Shown: piece after piece, positions 25,862-38,040 of the stretch | Layout: each line of letters begins with the position of its first letter | Position numbering within the stretch: the stretch's first letter is position 1 | Assembly: GCF_018320785.1 (NCBI RefSeq) | Contig: NC_054877.1 | Span: 32,448,151 to 32,512,150, forward strand | Reading direction: 5' to 3' | DNA length: 64,000 bases | Origin: Cheilinus undulatus | Lineage: Eukaryota > Chordata > Actinopteri > Labriformes > Labridae | The notes under the pieces: generated by a model | What the model was told of the DNA's origin: nothing | The model's database searches: none | What the model saw: only the letters and a program-made list of their open reading frames with translations | Translations under genes and position numbers: made by a program

Positions 25862-26990
25862 TTGAGCTCTCTGCAGGGGAGTATATGTTGTCAGTGTGGC
25901 GGTATGAGAGGGAAGAAAATATGAGTCTCAGGAGGAGTTTTCACTTCTGACAATCAGTACAGAGTGATCAGTCAGTGATATGACAGGGGTGTTGATCTTA
26001 TGTGAGAATTGACATGAATAAAAATCAGGGGAAAGCTCTGTGATCCACAAAAAATGTTAATGATGATCACAATGTTCTGCAGTAAATGGATGCAGGTTCA
26101 CTCAGGAGAGAAAAATTAAAGAGCAAGCTGAGCTGGAGGTGAATGCCAAATGTGTGGGTGGAGTGTTTTTAATTTAAAATAAGAGTAGAGACATTTGCCA
26201 GAGTTAAATGAGGAAATCATTCTTTTCTCTTATCTGGATGATATCTTTATGTGTTAAATCACATCACCACTTGTTGATTCATGTTCCCCAGAAGATGAAC
26301 CGTCACAGATTGAACAACTCATGTCCCATCCATTTACAGTCATTTAGTCACCAATTTTATACAGTGATATGCCTTTTCTCCTTGGTTTGGGGTAACGTGC
26401 TACAAATCTGTTAGAGAACTCAGATTACTTTTTTGTTATAACAAGTAACATTACACGTTAGTTTTGCAGATCAAGTTATCTGTTATTAGTTAACTTTTTC
26501 ACAAAAGTAATCTGTTACTGAAAAAAACTCCCATTATATTTGTCTTTCGAGGCCACAAAAAAAAAACAAAAACAAAAACAAAAGAACAAAAAAAACTCCT
26601 TGAAGCATCTGCACTGTTTCTGTGTCTCTTCTTCCTGTTGGCATGCTGCTGCGTGCCAGCAGAGGGTGAACATACTGTATCAGTGCAAGTACATCACTAG
26701 CTTATTGAGCTAGTGAGATGGTAGAGAGGACAGCATTACACTGTGGAATTATCTCTTTGATATTGACATTTTGAGACATGAACAACAACATAGTGAAATG
26801 TAGTTTAGAACTCCTATTGTATTGTTTTTGTTTTGCACACAATTATTAAGCACAGCCTTTATGTAATACTGTTTGCCTATGGCCAGTTTGATGTCAGATT
26901 GTGAGTATATTTTAGAGCTGTAAAGGTTTTTAGCTTTGTCAGTGATATTTTCAGGCTACAGAGTTACAGATTATGGGCCATAAACTAGGC
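25862..26990. other. Intergenic, no gene recognised
   Basis: The segment at about 26400-26540 (AGTAACATTACACGTTAG and AGTAATCTGTTACTG) resembles the ends of a common hAT-type MITE. An (AAAAAC)n-like A-rich patch lies at about 26557-26595. Nothing else could be assigned. Confidence 0.45.
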
Positions 26991-26994
26991 TGTA

Positions 26995-27128
26995 AAATTA
27001 CAATGCAGTCCACACATTTCTGATATTTGAAACTGTATTGCTGCCATTCTTGGCCAGGTCTTCCTTGAAAAAAGAGATCTTTCATCCCAATGGGACTAAC
27101 CTGGTTAAATAAAGATTAAATAAAATAA
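26995..27128 (+). repeat. LINE/SINE 3' tail fragment
   Basis: The block GCCATTCTTGGCCAGGTC, AAAAGAGATCTTT, CAATGGGACTAACCTGG and TTAAATAAAGATTAAATAAA is a familiar teleost retroposon 3' end. Its A-rich tail directly abuts the next repeat, which suggests that repeat inserted into the tail. Confidence 0.5.
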
Positions 27129-27850
27129 AAACTAGAAAAGCACACAGAGAGCGCAGACCTCCGTCATTAGCCCTATCTCCCAATTGCGAAGAATCCTTTA
27201 AAAAATTCCTGGATCTGTCCCCATGTGCCCCCCACCACGGCATTCGCCGATTACTCCCTCCCCAGTGGAGTGGAAACACAGTGAGGCAACGCATTGGCTT
27301 CGCTACGGGTGAACTGTTATGGCAAAAAGCACTGCCTGCTGATGCCAACAGATGCACTGACAGTCTCACCCATGGTCTCACTGGATGACTGGAAGTCATG
27401 GCAGAGGGTGAATATTCCTCTGTTCCATCCAGCATTGTGAGTATTCTCGCTACAATTTGCTGTCTTTCTCTCTCTTACGCTCCGACTCGTCTCCTTGACC
27501 GGGCGTGCATCTTTCAAACTCTATGAACTCCAAAACTCTGAATAGAAACACAACCAAAATGCTACCGGGATTGAAGTTACTCATGTCCGCCATCTCCTGG
27601 TGTAAAGTGGTAACAGCGCACACCTCGGCCATTAGCCCTATCTCCCAATAGTAAAGAATCTTTAAAAAAATTCCTGAATCCAGACGGTGATCCGAATCAC
27701 TCCCAAAATCTGACCAGTTCTTCCTTATGCCATTTCTGACACTTCCTGAAAATTTCATAAAAATCCGTCTTCTTTTTGAGTTATGTTGCTAACAAACTAA
27801 CAAACTAACGGACCCACCCGATAACATAACCTCCTTGGTGGAGGTAATTA
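27129..27850 (+). repeat. Interspersed repeat R1, first copy
   Basis: The copy starts CTAGAAAAGCACACAGAGAG and ends ACCTCCTTGGTGGAGGTAAT; a second copy lies at 53127-54857. It contains an internal direct duplication: CATTAGCCCTATCTCCCAAT followed by GAATC..TTAAAAAATTCCTG occurs at about 27163 and about 27630. The ending resembles a widespread animal retroposon tail with ATCCGTC and GAGTTATGTTGCTAAC just upstream. There is no protein-like frame. The family name is not claimed. Confidence 0.65.
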
Positions 27851-28502
27851 AAAGGCAGACTCACTGCCGCACTGCCTCACTGCAGATACCAATATTTAAA
27901 TGTAGTTAAGACTTAAAACTTCAGTCCTTAAAACACACAATATAAAGTTTGAGGATGAATAAAATTAACAAATTTCAGTCCCGAATAATGATGAATACAG
28001 AAAAAGATTTCAACTGACAAACTTAGCTGAATAGCTTTTACAATAATATTTTTTCTAAAAAAAAAGCGTATCCTTTTCTTCGTTAGTAGTCAGATCTAAC
28101 ACTGACTGTTGGGGAAAATGTAAAACAATGTTCATTTCATGTTGTAAATCCTTTGGACTGTCATGTTCTTCCAAGCTACAGTTAAAGCCGAGCTTATTTT
28201 GTCACTGGCGATCGGTGGTTTGCCGTTTTAAGGTCACATAGAGACTTCAGTGTTTATTTCAGTTTTCTTAATGACCAGCTAACAGCTCCTTACATGAGCT
28301 TTAAATGTGCCACTTGTGGCAGTTTTACAATTAACTCTTCTTTTCTCCATCCACCTCAAGTATCTGTCCATTTAAAAAAATATAAATCTGATTCAGAATG
28401 TCTGAATTCTTGGTCATTCAGGGTTTCACTGGATGTTTCTTAATGATCTCTGAATGAATTGAGTACACACACATCTGGAAGTAGACATATTCGATGTTAA
28501 TG

Positions 28503-29719
28503 TACACTATATTGCCAAAAGTATGCGCTCACCTGCCTTGACTCGCATATGAACTTTAGTGACATCCCATTATTAATCCATAGGGTTTAATATGACATCA
28601 GTCCACCCTTTGCAGCTATAACAGCTTTGACTCTTCTGGGAAGGCTTTCCAAAAGGTTTAGGAGTGTGTTTATGGGAATTTTTGACCATTCTTCCAGAAG
28701 TGTATTTGTGAGGTCACACACTGATATTGGACGAGAAGACCCGGCTCTCAGTCTCCGCTATAATTCATCCCAAAAGTATTCTATTGGGTTGAGGTCAGGA
28801 CTCTGTGCAGGCCAGTCAAGTTTATTCACACCAAACTCTCTCATCCATATCTTTATGGTAGTCATGTTGGAACAGGAAGGGGCCATCACCAAACTGGTCC
28901 CACAAAGTTGGGAGCATGGAATTGTCCAAAATCTCTTGGTGCTGAAGCATTCAGAGTTCCTACCACTGGAACTAAGGGGCCAAGCCCAGTTCCTGAAAAA
29001 CAACCCCACACCATAATCCCCCCTCCACCAGACTTTACACTTGGCACAATGTAGTCAGACAAGTACCGTTCTCCAGGCAACTGCCAAACCCAGACTCATC
29101 CATCACATTGCCAGATGGAGAAGCGTGATTCATCACTCCAGAGAACGCGTCTCCACTGCTCTAGAGTCCAGTGGCGGTGTGCTTTACACCACTGCATCTG
29201 GCGCCTTGCATTGCACTTGATGATGTATGGCTTGGATGCAGCTGCCTGGCCATGGAAACTCATTCCATGAAGCTCTCTATGTATGGTTCTTGAGCTAATC
29301 TGAAGGCCACATGAAGGTTGGAGGTCTGTAGTGATTGACCCTGCAGAAAGTTGGCAACCTCTGTGCACTATACGCCTCAGAATCCGCTCCATCATTTTAC
29401 ATGGCCTACCACTTCGTGGCTGAGTTGCTGTCGTTCCCAATCGCTTCCACTTCGTTATAATACCACTGACAGTTGACTGTGGAATATTAAGGAGTGAGGA
29501 AGTTTCACGACTGGACTTGTTGCACAGGTGTCATCCTATCACAGTATTACACTGGAATTCTCTGAGCTCCTGAGAGCGATCCATTCTTTCACAAATGTTT
29601 GTAGAAACAGTCTAGGTGCCTAGGTGCCTGATTTTATACACCTGTGGCCATGAAGTGATCGGAACACCTGATTTCAATTATTTGGATGGGTAAGTGAATA
29701 CTTCTGGCAATATAGTGTA
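28503..29719 (-). mobile_element. Tc1-like transposon, nearly full length
   Basis: The 1,217 bp element lies between TACACTATATTGCCAAAAGT and its inverted partner ACTTCTGGCAATATAGTGTA, each with the TA target. The transposase reads on the minus strand. The HTH region spans 29620-29330. Then come RSGRPCKMMERILRR, HRELHGMSFHGQAAASKP and WSDESRFSIW (first catalytic Asp), [13 protein letters not shown], and [19 protein letters not shown] (final DxE region) near 28770. Frame breaks near 29090, 28890 and in the N-terminal region make it inactive. Length and arrangement match intact fish Tc1 elements, so this is a fairly young copy. Confidence 0.9.
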
Positions 29720-32158
29720 TGTTGTATTATCATAATTATTGTATAAACTAATTTTTTTCATTCTACAGAGCTACATGTTGTGTTTTTATGGCTAAATCTC
29801 TGTTCAGTGTGTCAGAGTGAAGACTTTCTTTAAAAAACTGTTTTAATTTCACTCCTGGATCGATAAAATAAAAACTACAGACTATTTGTTTTATCAGGTG
29901 AGAGAGCCATCTTTAGAACAGTGTGTGCTTGTGTCTATCTTTCTTCAGTCCTGGATGTGAAAAGTCCTGGTAATCTTCACACCGTATGAGCAGCAGGAAA
30001 TATAACTACCTGTCTGGGCTCAAAGGATTCAACTACTCACCTCCAATTTCTTTATATCTGCCAGAGAGGAAAATTGAGTTTGAGTGTATTTCTACCGTCT
30101 ATCTGTGGCTTTGTGGATTTTATCAGCATTTGCCATCATTACTGATTTTTACCTTTGGGAAAATATGAAGGCTTTAATCCCCAAAACAGTCTTATCTAAA
30201 ACCGTACAGCTGTTTCACACTTAATGTTCACAGTACTGATGTTGATTTGAGTCTGTCATTTCTCCACTGATACATCACTTGTACTCTGCTCATTGGCTTG
30301 TTATTTTGTTCTTCTGATCCCTATTACCTCTGTCCATCTCTGGCCTATATAACAATGTACACACCTTTCATCCCATCCTTAGTCTTTTCTTCTTTCCTCA
30401 AAGGATCAAAGAGCCAGACAAAGATGTAGGTAAAGGACTGTGTTATCACGGTGCACGGCTCAGTGTCACGGCATGAGTCATAAGCCTTGTTGTTCCTCTG
30501 CTGAAGTAATGAGCCACTATTCCTTTAAAAAAGAATATCCTTTCTTCCTCTTTCAGCTGTGTGCAGTTTACCTGCTGATAGAAAAGCGTGCAGGCTTATG
30601 TGCAGAAATAACAACGTACAGAACCTCCTACATTAAATATGTAAAACCCAGAACGAATGTTCATCGTGAGGCACGTTGTTTGCCAATTTACAATGCTAAT
30701 GCAAAATTCATCTCATGTTAAGTCATTTATCACTATAGAAATATCAAACAGTGCGCATGCAGTCAAATAATAAAGCACTTGTGTTTAGTTTTTATGAAAA
30801 TAGTGCACTCAGAAAAGCAATGCTTAATATTTCATCTAATTCTAACTCATTAGGACAAGAGAGATATGAGGGAAAAGGCTTTTCTATGTAACTGAATATT
30901 TTCATGACTTGTTTCAGACTTTGTGCATTTTCAAGATTAACAGGAAGTGGTAGACGAGAGTTACTCAGATCATTGTACATTAAAGTAAAAAACTCCAAGT
31001 AGAAGAGGAGACTTGTTTATAAAATGTCCTTGGGAAACTAGAATTACTCCTCTAACATTTATTGTTTATGAGTCACATCATCTTGATACAGGATAACCTA
31101 CATCGATAACAAATATCAGGAACATTTGCATATATTTTGCTCGTTGTTTCTTTCAAATAGTGTATTCTGTGCTGAACTTAAAACTGAATCAGTTGCAACC
31201 TCGGATTGATTAAGCCTTAATGGATTCTTTCTATCCCCTTTAGCCTCCCTGGCAGCTCTCATCATCAGATGAGACAAGGTTGGCTTCATTATTGTATGAA
31301 TAAGAGTGTTTCTTAGGTAAGCTTTCAAATTATCTAGATTATTTGTAACAAGATTTCTAACCTTAACTTAAGTCTCTTCCCAGTGAACAAAGGCTTGATC
31401 ACACTTTAAGTAAATTACAATTTATGATTAGGGCTATCAAGATTAATATTATCAATTACAATTAATTAAGGTTCACAATTAGTGCACCAATTCTTTTTAA
31501 CTGTGATTAATCACATGCTCAATTATCCCTTTCAACACACTTTGGTAAAGACAGGCCAGTGTCTCCCTGCAGCCACAATGATATAAAATAAATCCACCAC
31601 TGCTCCTAAATGTCTCACTTCACTTTAAAAACTCACAGACAGCTCAGTGGACAAGTCAGAAGTCATCTGAACCTTTTTAACACTATATTATTTCATCTTC
31701 AGTCCATATAGAGTTCCTTTTTCCGTGGTTAATTTCATGTTAAAATCTTTGATCTACCTCTCAAAGCAGGTCTGTATCAAAACAGGAAGGCAATTACCCT
31801 TAGTTTAAGACTGAAGAAAAATCCAAAAAGGCTATGAAATGCAAACTTTTCATATGTTTTTTATATTCTTTATATATATAGATATATATATATATATATA
31901 TATATACATCTATAGATATATAGATCTATATATATAGATATATTTAAATATTTAACACTGGACTTTCACTGAGATAGTGGACACTGGGGAGAGAAAGAGA
32001 TTGGGGGATGACATGCAGAAAGAAGCCATAGGCACAATAAAGTATAAAAAAAGAAAGAAGCCATAGGCTTTGGAAAAAATTCCAAATTTAAAAAAATCAG
32101 TGAAAATAACCTGAAAGACTTATTGGGATAAGTGCATAACTTTTTATCATTAAATCTA
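29720..32158. other. Intergenic, repeats and no gene
   Basis: The stretch 31429-31530 begins AGGGCTATCAAGATTAAT and contains AACTGTGATTAATCACATG, a decayed relative of the MITE at 2247-2376. A TA/TAGA-type microsatellite covers about 31870-31942. Minus-strand frames at 30792-30998 and 31116-31328 are short and unrecognised. Confidence 0.45.
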
Positions 32159-33330
32159 TACCAGTGTGCACTGCCCATGAAAAATATTCACCCCTTTGGA
32201 TGTTTTAACCTTTATTGATTTTGTAAATCAGTCATGGTCAGTTTGGGAAGGGAAAAGGAAGGAATATGGCACATGGGTAAATCTGTGTAGATCAGGCCGT
32301 CCTCACAAACTGAGTGGCTGTCCAAAAAAGAGACAGGTGAGAGAGGCCACCAAGACACCTATGATAACTATGATAGTGAAAAAGTTACAAGATTCAGCAG
32401 CTAAGATGGGAGAGACTCTGCATACAACTGTTGCCCAGGTTCTTCACCAGTCAAAGCTTTATGGGAGAGTGGCAAATAGAAAGCCACTGCTGAAGAAAAC
32501 TCAGATTAAATCTCAAGAGTTTTCCAAAAGGCATGTGAGAGACTCCATGGACAAGTGGAAGAAAGTTCTTTGGCCTGATGAGACCAAAGTGGTGCGTTTT
32601 GGCCATCAGATAATACACTGTGTTTTGTGTACACCAAACACTGCACATCACTACAAACACACCATCCCCTTGTGAAGCACAGTGGTGGCAGCATCATGCT
32701 GCGTGGATTCTTCCCAACAGCCAGCCCTGGAAGCTTTCTAAAAGTAGAGGGTAAAATTAATGTGGCAAAATATAGGAAAATCCTGGACAACAATCTTATT
32801 CTGTCTGCAAGCGAACTACGGCTTGGGTGAAGATTTATTTTCCAGCAAGACAATGACCCAAAGCATACAGCGAATGCTACAAAGAAATGGTTTAAAGACA
32901 ACAAGGGGAATGTTCTGGAGTGGCCGAGTCAGAGCCCAGACCTCAATCCAATAGAGAACTTGTGGCTGGACTTGAAAAGGGCTATTCATGCCAGATCCCT
33001 GTGTAACCTGACAGAACTTGAGCAGTTTTACAAAACAGAATAGAGTAAAATTGCAGTGTCCAGATGTGCAAGCCTTGAGAGCGATCCCCACAGACTCAGT
33101 GCTGTGGTTGTAGCCAGAGGTGCATCTACTAAATACTGACTTGAAGGGGGTGAATATTTAAGCAGTCACTTATTTTAAATTATATATTTCTATTTAATTG
33201 GCATTACTTCATAGAAATCTGTTTTCACTTTGACATTAAAGAGGTAAATGATATTGACCATGATTGATTCATTAAAAACAATAAAAGGGTAAATCATCCA
33301 ACTGGGTGAATACTTTTTATAGGCACTGTA
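32159..33330 (+). mobile_element. Tc1-like transposon with transposase relic
   Basis: The 1,172 bp element lies between an end containing GCCCATGAAAAATATTCACC and the inverted partner GGGTGAATACTTTTTATAGG, and the right end finishes CACTGTA. The transposase reads on the plus strand: SGRPHKLSGCPKKRQVREA (HTH linker), WPDETKVVRFG (first catalytic Asp), KHSGGSIMLRGFF, and near 32930 a frame giving [18 protein letters not shown]. There are frame breaks near 32300, 32675 and 32830, so it is dead. Its ends differ from those of the 28503 copy, so a different Tc1 family is involved. Confidence 0.88.
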
Positions 33331-35800
33331 TGAGTAACTCACAAAATTAATAAATGAATCAGAATTACACAAACCACAGGGAGAAAAGCTTTGGACTCAA
33401 ACGGCCTGCTTTGTTGCTGCTCATCTCACCCCAGAGTGTTTGTTAAGAGCAAGACTCCATTATCTGCTGGACTACAATGAGGGTCTGCGTCTGCACTCTA
33501 AAGAGCTCTGCAGGCATTAATCAGAGTGTTAGGTGTTTGGGTGGGTGGATGGATAGGTTAATGGTTTGGTGGATGTGCCCTTTACTCTGACAGGATACAA
33601 GTAAGGTTTCTGTTACGGTCTGTAGCTTAATTACCCTACAGACGCACAAAAATGGGAAAGGCAATGTGAGAAGAGAAAAGCATAGTTAATAGAGAGATAA
33701 AGAGAAAGAAATGAATGAAATGATGAAAATTCATGTGTTAAGTTATAAAAATGATTGAATGAAATGATAAACTCTGGATCAATTAAGTCCTTTTCTTATG
33801 TTTCACCTCCAAATACAATGTTTGGTTAGACCCAGACACCCTCAGCATTGTATAAAGCTTTATCAAGATACTTCCTGCAGGTCAGCAGCAGGATCACAGG
33901 CACAAAAATGTCCAATTCATCCATTGAGTAATGAGTGTGTTAAAGGTCGAGGAAAACAGTGTCATCCTGTGTTGGCATTCCAACACAGAAAAGCAATCAC
34001 AGCCTCAGAAATGTAATGAAATGCATATTACAATGTGAGCTCAAATTGGACCTAATGGACCACCATGTACTCTCTGCATTAAGCTTTTACATATCCCCTC
34101 CTGTAATTCACATTAGATGTATCTTTCCATTTTCTCATTATGCTGGGAAGTAGTGTTGCTGGAGGTTTTTTCTGTTTCTCTGGAACACAGAGTATTAAAA
34201 GTTGTTGTGGTTTTGGCAGAGCTTTATGTTGGCTTTGTGCTCATATCAGCTGTGGTATCTGCAGCAACATCAGAGGACAATGTTTACTATAAATGCACGT
34301 TCAGTTCAGATCATATGAGCACAGTAGACTTAAAACCCCCATGGTGGAGTCCGCCGCCCGCAGGGGAACAAACCACTTCAGGTTACAACTCAAATGTTAA
34401 ACAACTGAACTGATGGGAAATGTGTTGGGTTTCATTACAGGAATATTTTAATATCAGGATGGAAATTTTTCAGTGCTTTGAAATATCATCTTCTACTGCT
34501 GAGGATATTAGCCGCAACTGGATATTTTATGGCCAAGGCTGAAGTTCTGCCACAGAGAGACGCTGATTAACATTCAGCCTGCAGGAAGGTCATGACAGCT
34601 GCATTTCAGTGGATTCCAACTGAGAAAAGACCCATCCTCACACTATCTTTAGCACTAAAAAACCCTTTTAGATACATGGACAGTGTTTACACTCTACTCA
34701 CTTCTACCCAAGGCTATACAATGGTATTCCACACAGACCTGCATGCTGCAAGTCAAAAGAATGAAATTGAGCATCAATTATTGCATGAAGACAAATCTCC
34801 TCATTGAATATCAGTATATATGTGGTTATCATTATGTCACTAAATCACAGCTGTGTTAATATTCAGTGTAACAGCACTCTCTGGTGAGATACTGAGTATG
34901 TTTCTAAACCAAACTCTTAAAAAAACACAGTTTTCATGGTGTGTTTGAGTGTTTCAAGCACAAAGAGGATCAAAACTAGCAAATATCACAGACAGGGAAG
35001 GCTTTACTATCTTAATGACCATTGCAACATTGTAACATTTTTCTCTTCTCCACATGCTGCAGCAGCACTTACTAATTACAATGTGTGACCGACTCTAGAT
35101 GTGGTGTCTAATGAAAAAATGACTCAAAAGGCCAAAACTGTTAAATCTAAAACAGCAGCAGGACTTTTGAAATTAAATTTAGCACCAAGATTTAAACTAA
35201 AGGATTTTTTTCTGTTACCTTTAAAATTATACGGAGGCAGTGACATTACCGTAAACCACGCAACGGCTGAAGTAGGTAATGATTTATAATTAGGCTCACC
35301 TCATTACATTCTTACTCATCGGCTTGTGGTTTCCAGAGATATCCACGGAAGATGATGAGTGTCCCCACCCTGCCCGGCACAGTTCATCGCCTCTCATCTG
35401 AAAGATCAGCATGTTAGTCACATAAAGATAAACTGTATTCAAATAACCTTGTCTAATGATAACTTCCCTGCTTTGAATCTACAGTAAGTCAAATCCTCTC
35501 ATGTTCTGAGAAGCTTCAAAGGATTAGTAGAAAGTGCAGCAATGTGAAAAGTACTCAATTCAGACAATGCGTAGAATATATATTATTTAGGCTGTTCAGT
35601 AATCGTGAATGTTTTGTGTTGTTTGTGGTCTGCTGTATAAAACTAGTAAACTTAAACGTGGTTTTATTTATGTCCATCTAGTCTCACTCTGAGAGATAGA
35701 ATAGCAACCCTTTTCATTTTGCTCAGCTCAGCAATCATATCTGGTCCTATCAGGATACCAGGGAATAAGGTAGATTAAAGTAGAGTCATGGAAAAATAAT
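33331..35800. other. Intergenic, no gene recognised
   Basis: Ordinary AT-rich sequence. The 98-aa plus frame at 34117-34413 and the 71-aa frame at 34592-34807 show no known motif. I see no repeat that I can name. Confidence 0.45.
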
Positions 35801-35804
35801 GGAA

Positions 35805-36088
35805 TAATTATGGAATAAAGGCAAAACGTGGCAAAAAGGGTTAAAGGTGGCAAAACTGGTGGAAATAATTGGTAAAAAATGGTTAAGTGGTTAGTCACTA
35901 AAATTGGCAATAATAGCTTAAAAGATAAAAAAAAATTGATATAAACAGCATATAAGGGAAATAATGCAAAAATTAGCTAAAAATGGGTGGAAAATGGTGA
36001 AAAGCAGTTAAAAAGTGGCAAAATGGGTGGCAAAACTATGTTATAAATTGAAAATATGGGTGGCTAAAGTAGTAAAAGGGGTTAAAGG
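35805..36088. repeat. Degenerate minisatellite (GTGGCAAAA-type)
   Basis: Irregular repetition of GTGGCAAAA, GGGTTAAA, AATGGTTAA and GGGTGG motifs over about 280 bp. Unit length drifts between roughly 10 and 20 bp. Confidence 0.55.
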
Positions 36089-36399
36089 GCTATGAGCCAT
36101 ATGTCCCACAGTTTTTATAGAGGCTACCAGTCCAAAGTAGTTCAACAGGCTGTTGACAGAGCAATGTTTTTAGCACAAGAAAAATACAAGACGCAAGTCA
36201 GTCCCTCAGTCTCTGCCTTACCGTACACATGCCAAACAGACGGAACATATTGTCAAGAGTATCTGGGCCATCATACAGAATGAATCTCTGTTTTTTTTCT
36301 TTCAGATGTGCACCCTTTGGGACAGATTAATTCACTATGCATTGCCCTCACTGTGCCAATGTTGCACAAACTAAACGTTTACTGGACCTTCTTCCAAAA

Positions 36400-37210
36400 A
36401 AAAGAGAAAAAAAAGGGATTTCATCAGTTCACCAGTTTTGTCATGTTTGTTTTGTCCATGTAGTGAAGGTTTTTTCTACATAGGATGTACAAAAAGATGC
36501 CTGAGGGACTGCCTGGCTAGACATTTAAGAAACCCACAGTGCCACTGATATATAAAAATCAAATATCAAATCAAATATATAAATATCAAACCTTTGATCA
36601 AAAGAGGTGACAGAATCCAGAGGCTTAATCATGGGGAAGCTTTCTGGATGCATCGTCTAGATGTGTTAAAATATCCTGGTTTGAATGAGGATTTAGACCT
36701 ATCATATTTTTTTGTAAATTTTCCATGTCTTTGTTGTGTTTTTGCTGTTTTTCCACAGACCTTTGAACTAGATGTTTTTGTGTATGTTTTATGTATTCAG
36801 GATATTCTTTTTTATTTCTATTTTTTGCTTTTTCTGAATTATTTTGGTGTATTTTGTGCCTTCATTTGTTGCCAGTTACTTTGCAACTGATTTCAGCTGC
36901 GTTTTCTTTCTCTGAGCCTCTTACTGGTTGTCACTGGTTTTGGGAGAAGCCACAACATGTAATGACTGATTAGTGAGCCCTGATTGAAGACTCTCTCCTG
37001 GCTTCTTGAGACTGCCTGCCATTGGCTGTAGTTTACGTAGAGGTGTGACCACTCTACAGATGTTTGTCTTTAAGCCCCAATGAAGACCTACTTGGTTGAA
37101 AGATGTTGGCTTTTTAAATGATTCGGCTACCATTATAAAGGCTTTTAAGTATTTCCATCCTCATTTTTACAGTTTTCATGTTTGGAGTGCCTGTTTTCCT
37201 TCTACTATAA
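36400..37210 (+). mobile_element. Penelope-like retroelement fossil, 3' part
   Basis: A plus-strand piece near 36465 gives GFFYIGCTKRCLRD, the YIG half of a GIY-YIG endonuclease. About 150 bp further is RGDRIQRLNHGEAFWMHRLD followed by GLNEDLDLS, the typical end of the Penelope-like protein. The following 3' region contains AAGACCTACTTGGTTGAAAG and ATGTTGGC, as in that family's tails. Only the end of the element remains and it is broken. Old age is inferred from its decay. Confidence 0.68.
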
Positions 37211-37597
37211 TGGTCATTTGCCCCTGTTCTCCAAGAGCATCCAACTTTGATTTACAATACTTACACTAAAGTCATAATAAGCGGTCAGTCATCCTCCTGT
37301 ATTCCCCATAATATAGGGTAATTCTTTTTTTCAAGCATGTGCACTCCTGCACTGTAAAATTAAATTGTTTCTTCTCCTTCTCCTTGCCTATCTTATACAA
37401 ACGTTTTTTAGCTTTGGTACTGTTTGATACCATCAATTGTAACCGGTAGCAATATCAAAAATTTTTTTTACAAATTTTATCTAAAAAATATTTCTAAGTG
37501 TACCTTTATCAACCTTCAACTTTTTCTCTCTATATGGACAAGCAGGATCTTATTCTGACTTGTATAAATAGTATAAAACAGCTGAACAATGACTTAC

Positions 37598-37837
37598 ATT
37601 CGCCATTTTTGAACGCTTCATTTCCACAGGTTGTACACGGGATTTGATGTTTGAACGACTCTGATAGAACCAAAAATATAATTTCACCATTATGGCTAGT
37701 ATACAAATCAATATGACCCTATCAAGTCTTGGAAAAAGCGACATGTGAAAGAAAACGAAGCAGATCAACATTGACCTCAAAACTACTTTCACAGCATAGC
37801 AGAGCGAGAACGTTGCACTCTTCTTCCGTACAGCCAT
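37598..37837 (-). CDS. Possible first coding exon of an unknown gene
   Basis: An 80-codon frame opens at the ATG at 37837 and ends in phase 0 at a strong GTAAGT donor (37597-37592). It starts MAVRKKSATFSLCYAV and has two hydrophobic stretches (about residues 22-36 and 43-58), like a short membrane anchor followed by a basic tail. It faces away from pif1 across its CCAAT-rich promoter, where a divergent transcript is plausible. I do not recognise the protein. No second exon was found to the left, where only repeats are visible. A non-coding divergent RNA or a chance frame is as likely as a gene. Confidence 0.25.
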
Positions 37838-37859
37838 GCGTATTTCCCACAAAGATGAC

Positions 37860-38040
37860 GTAGTCCATGTTGATTCAACCGATTGGTCAGATTTTCCACA
37901 GGGGGGCGTTCTTTGCTGTTTTATTGGATGCGCAGTTAAATATCCACCCTTTGATTGGCCAGGACTGTCGCTCAGCTATTGGCTGATTTCAAGAACTGAC
38001 AATTTGAAATTTGTGGTCGCAGAGGCTGGACTGAGGAGCA
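37860..38040 (+). promoter_or_regulatory. pif1 promoter: four CCAAT boxes plus CHR-like site
   Basis: ATTGG, the reverse of CCAAT, occurs at 37882, 37923, 37954 and 37978, spaced 41, 31 and 24 bp. A TTTGAA element follows at 38003-38008, close to the expected start of transcription. NF-Y boxes followed by a CHR element are the known layout of G2/M genes bound by MuvB complexes. There is no TATA box. The boxes are seen directly; cell-cycle use is inferred. Confidence 0.6.

Noticed and set aside
25268-25950. Open frames of 165 and 203 aa of repeating Tyr, Thr, Ile and Leu
   Set aside because: They run through the ACTAT satellite, where a 5 bp unit gives a stop-free 15 bp cycle. No start context, splice site or non-repeat sequence supports a protein.
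27082-27758. Overlapping minus-strand frames of 66-117 aa
   Set aside because: They are confined to repeat R1, recur with different breaks in its second copy, and match no protein I know.
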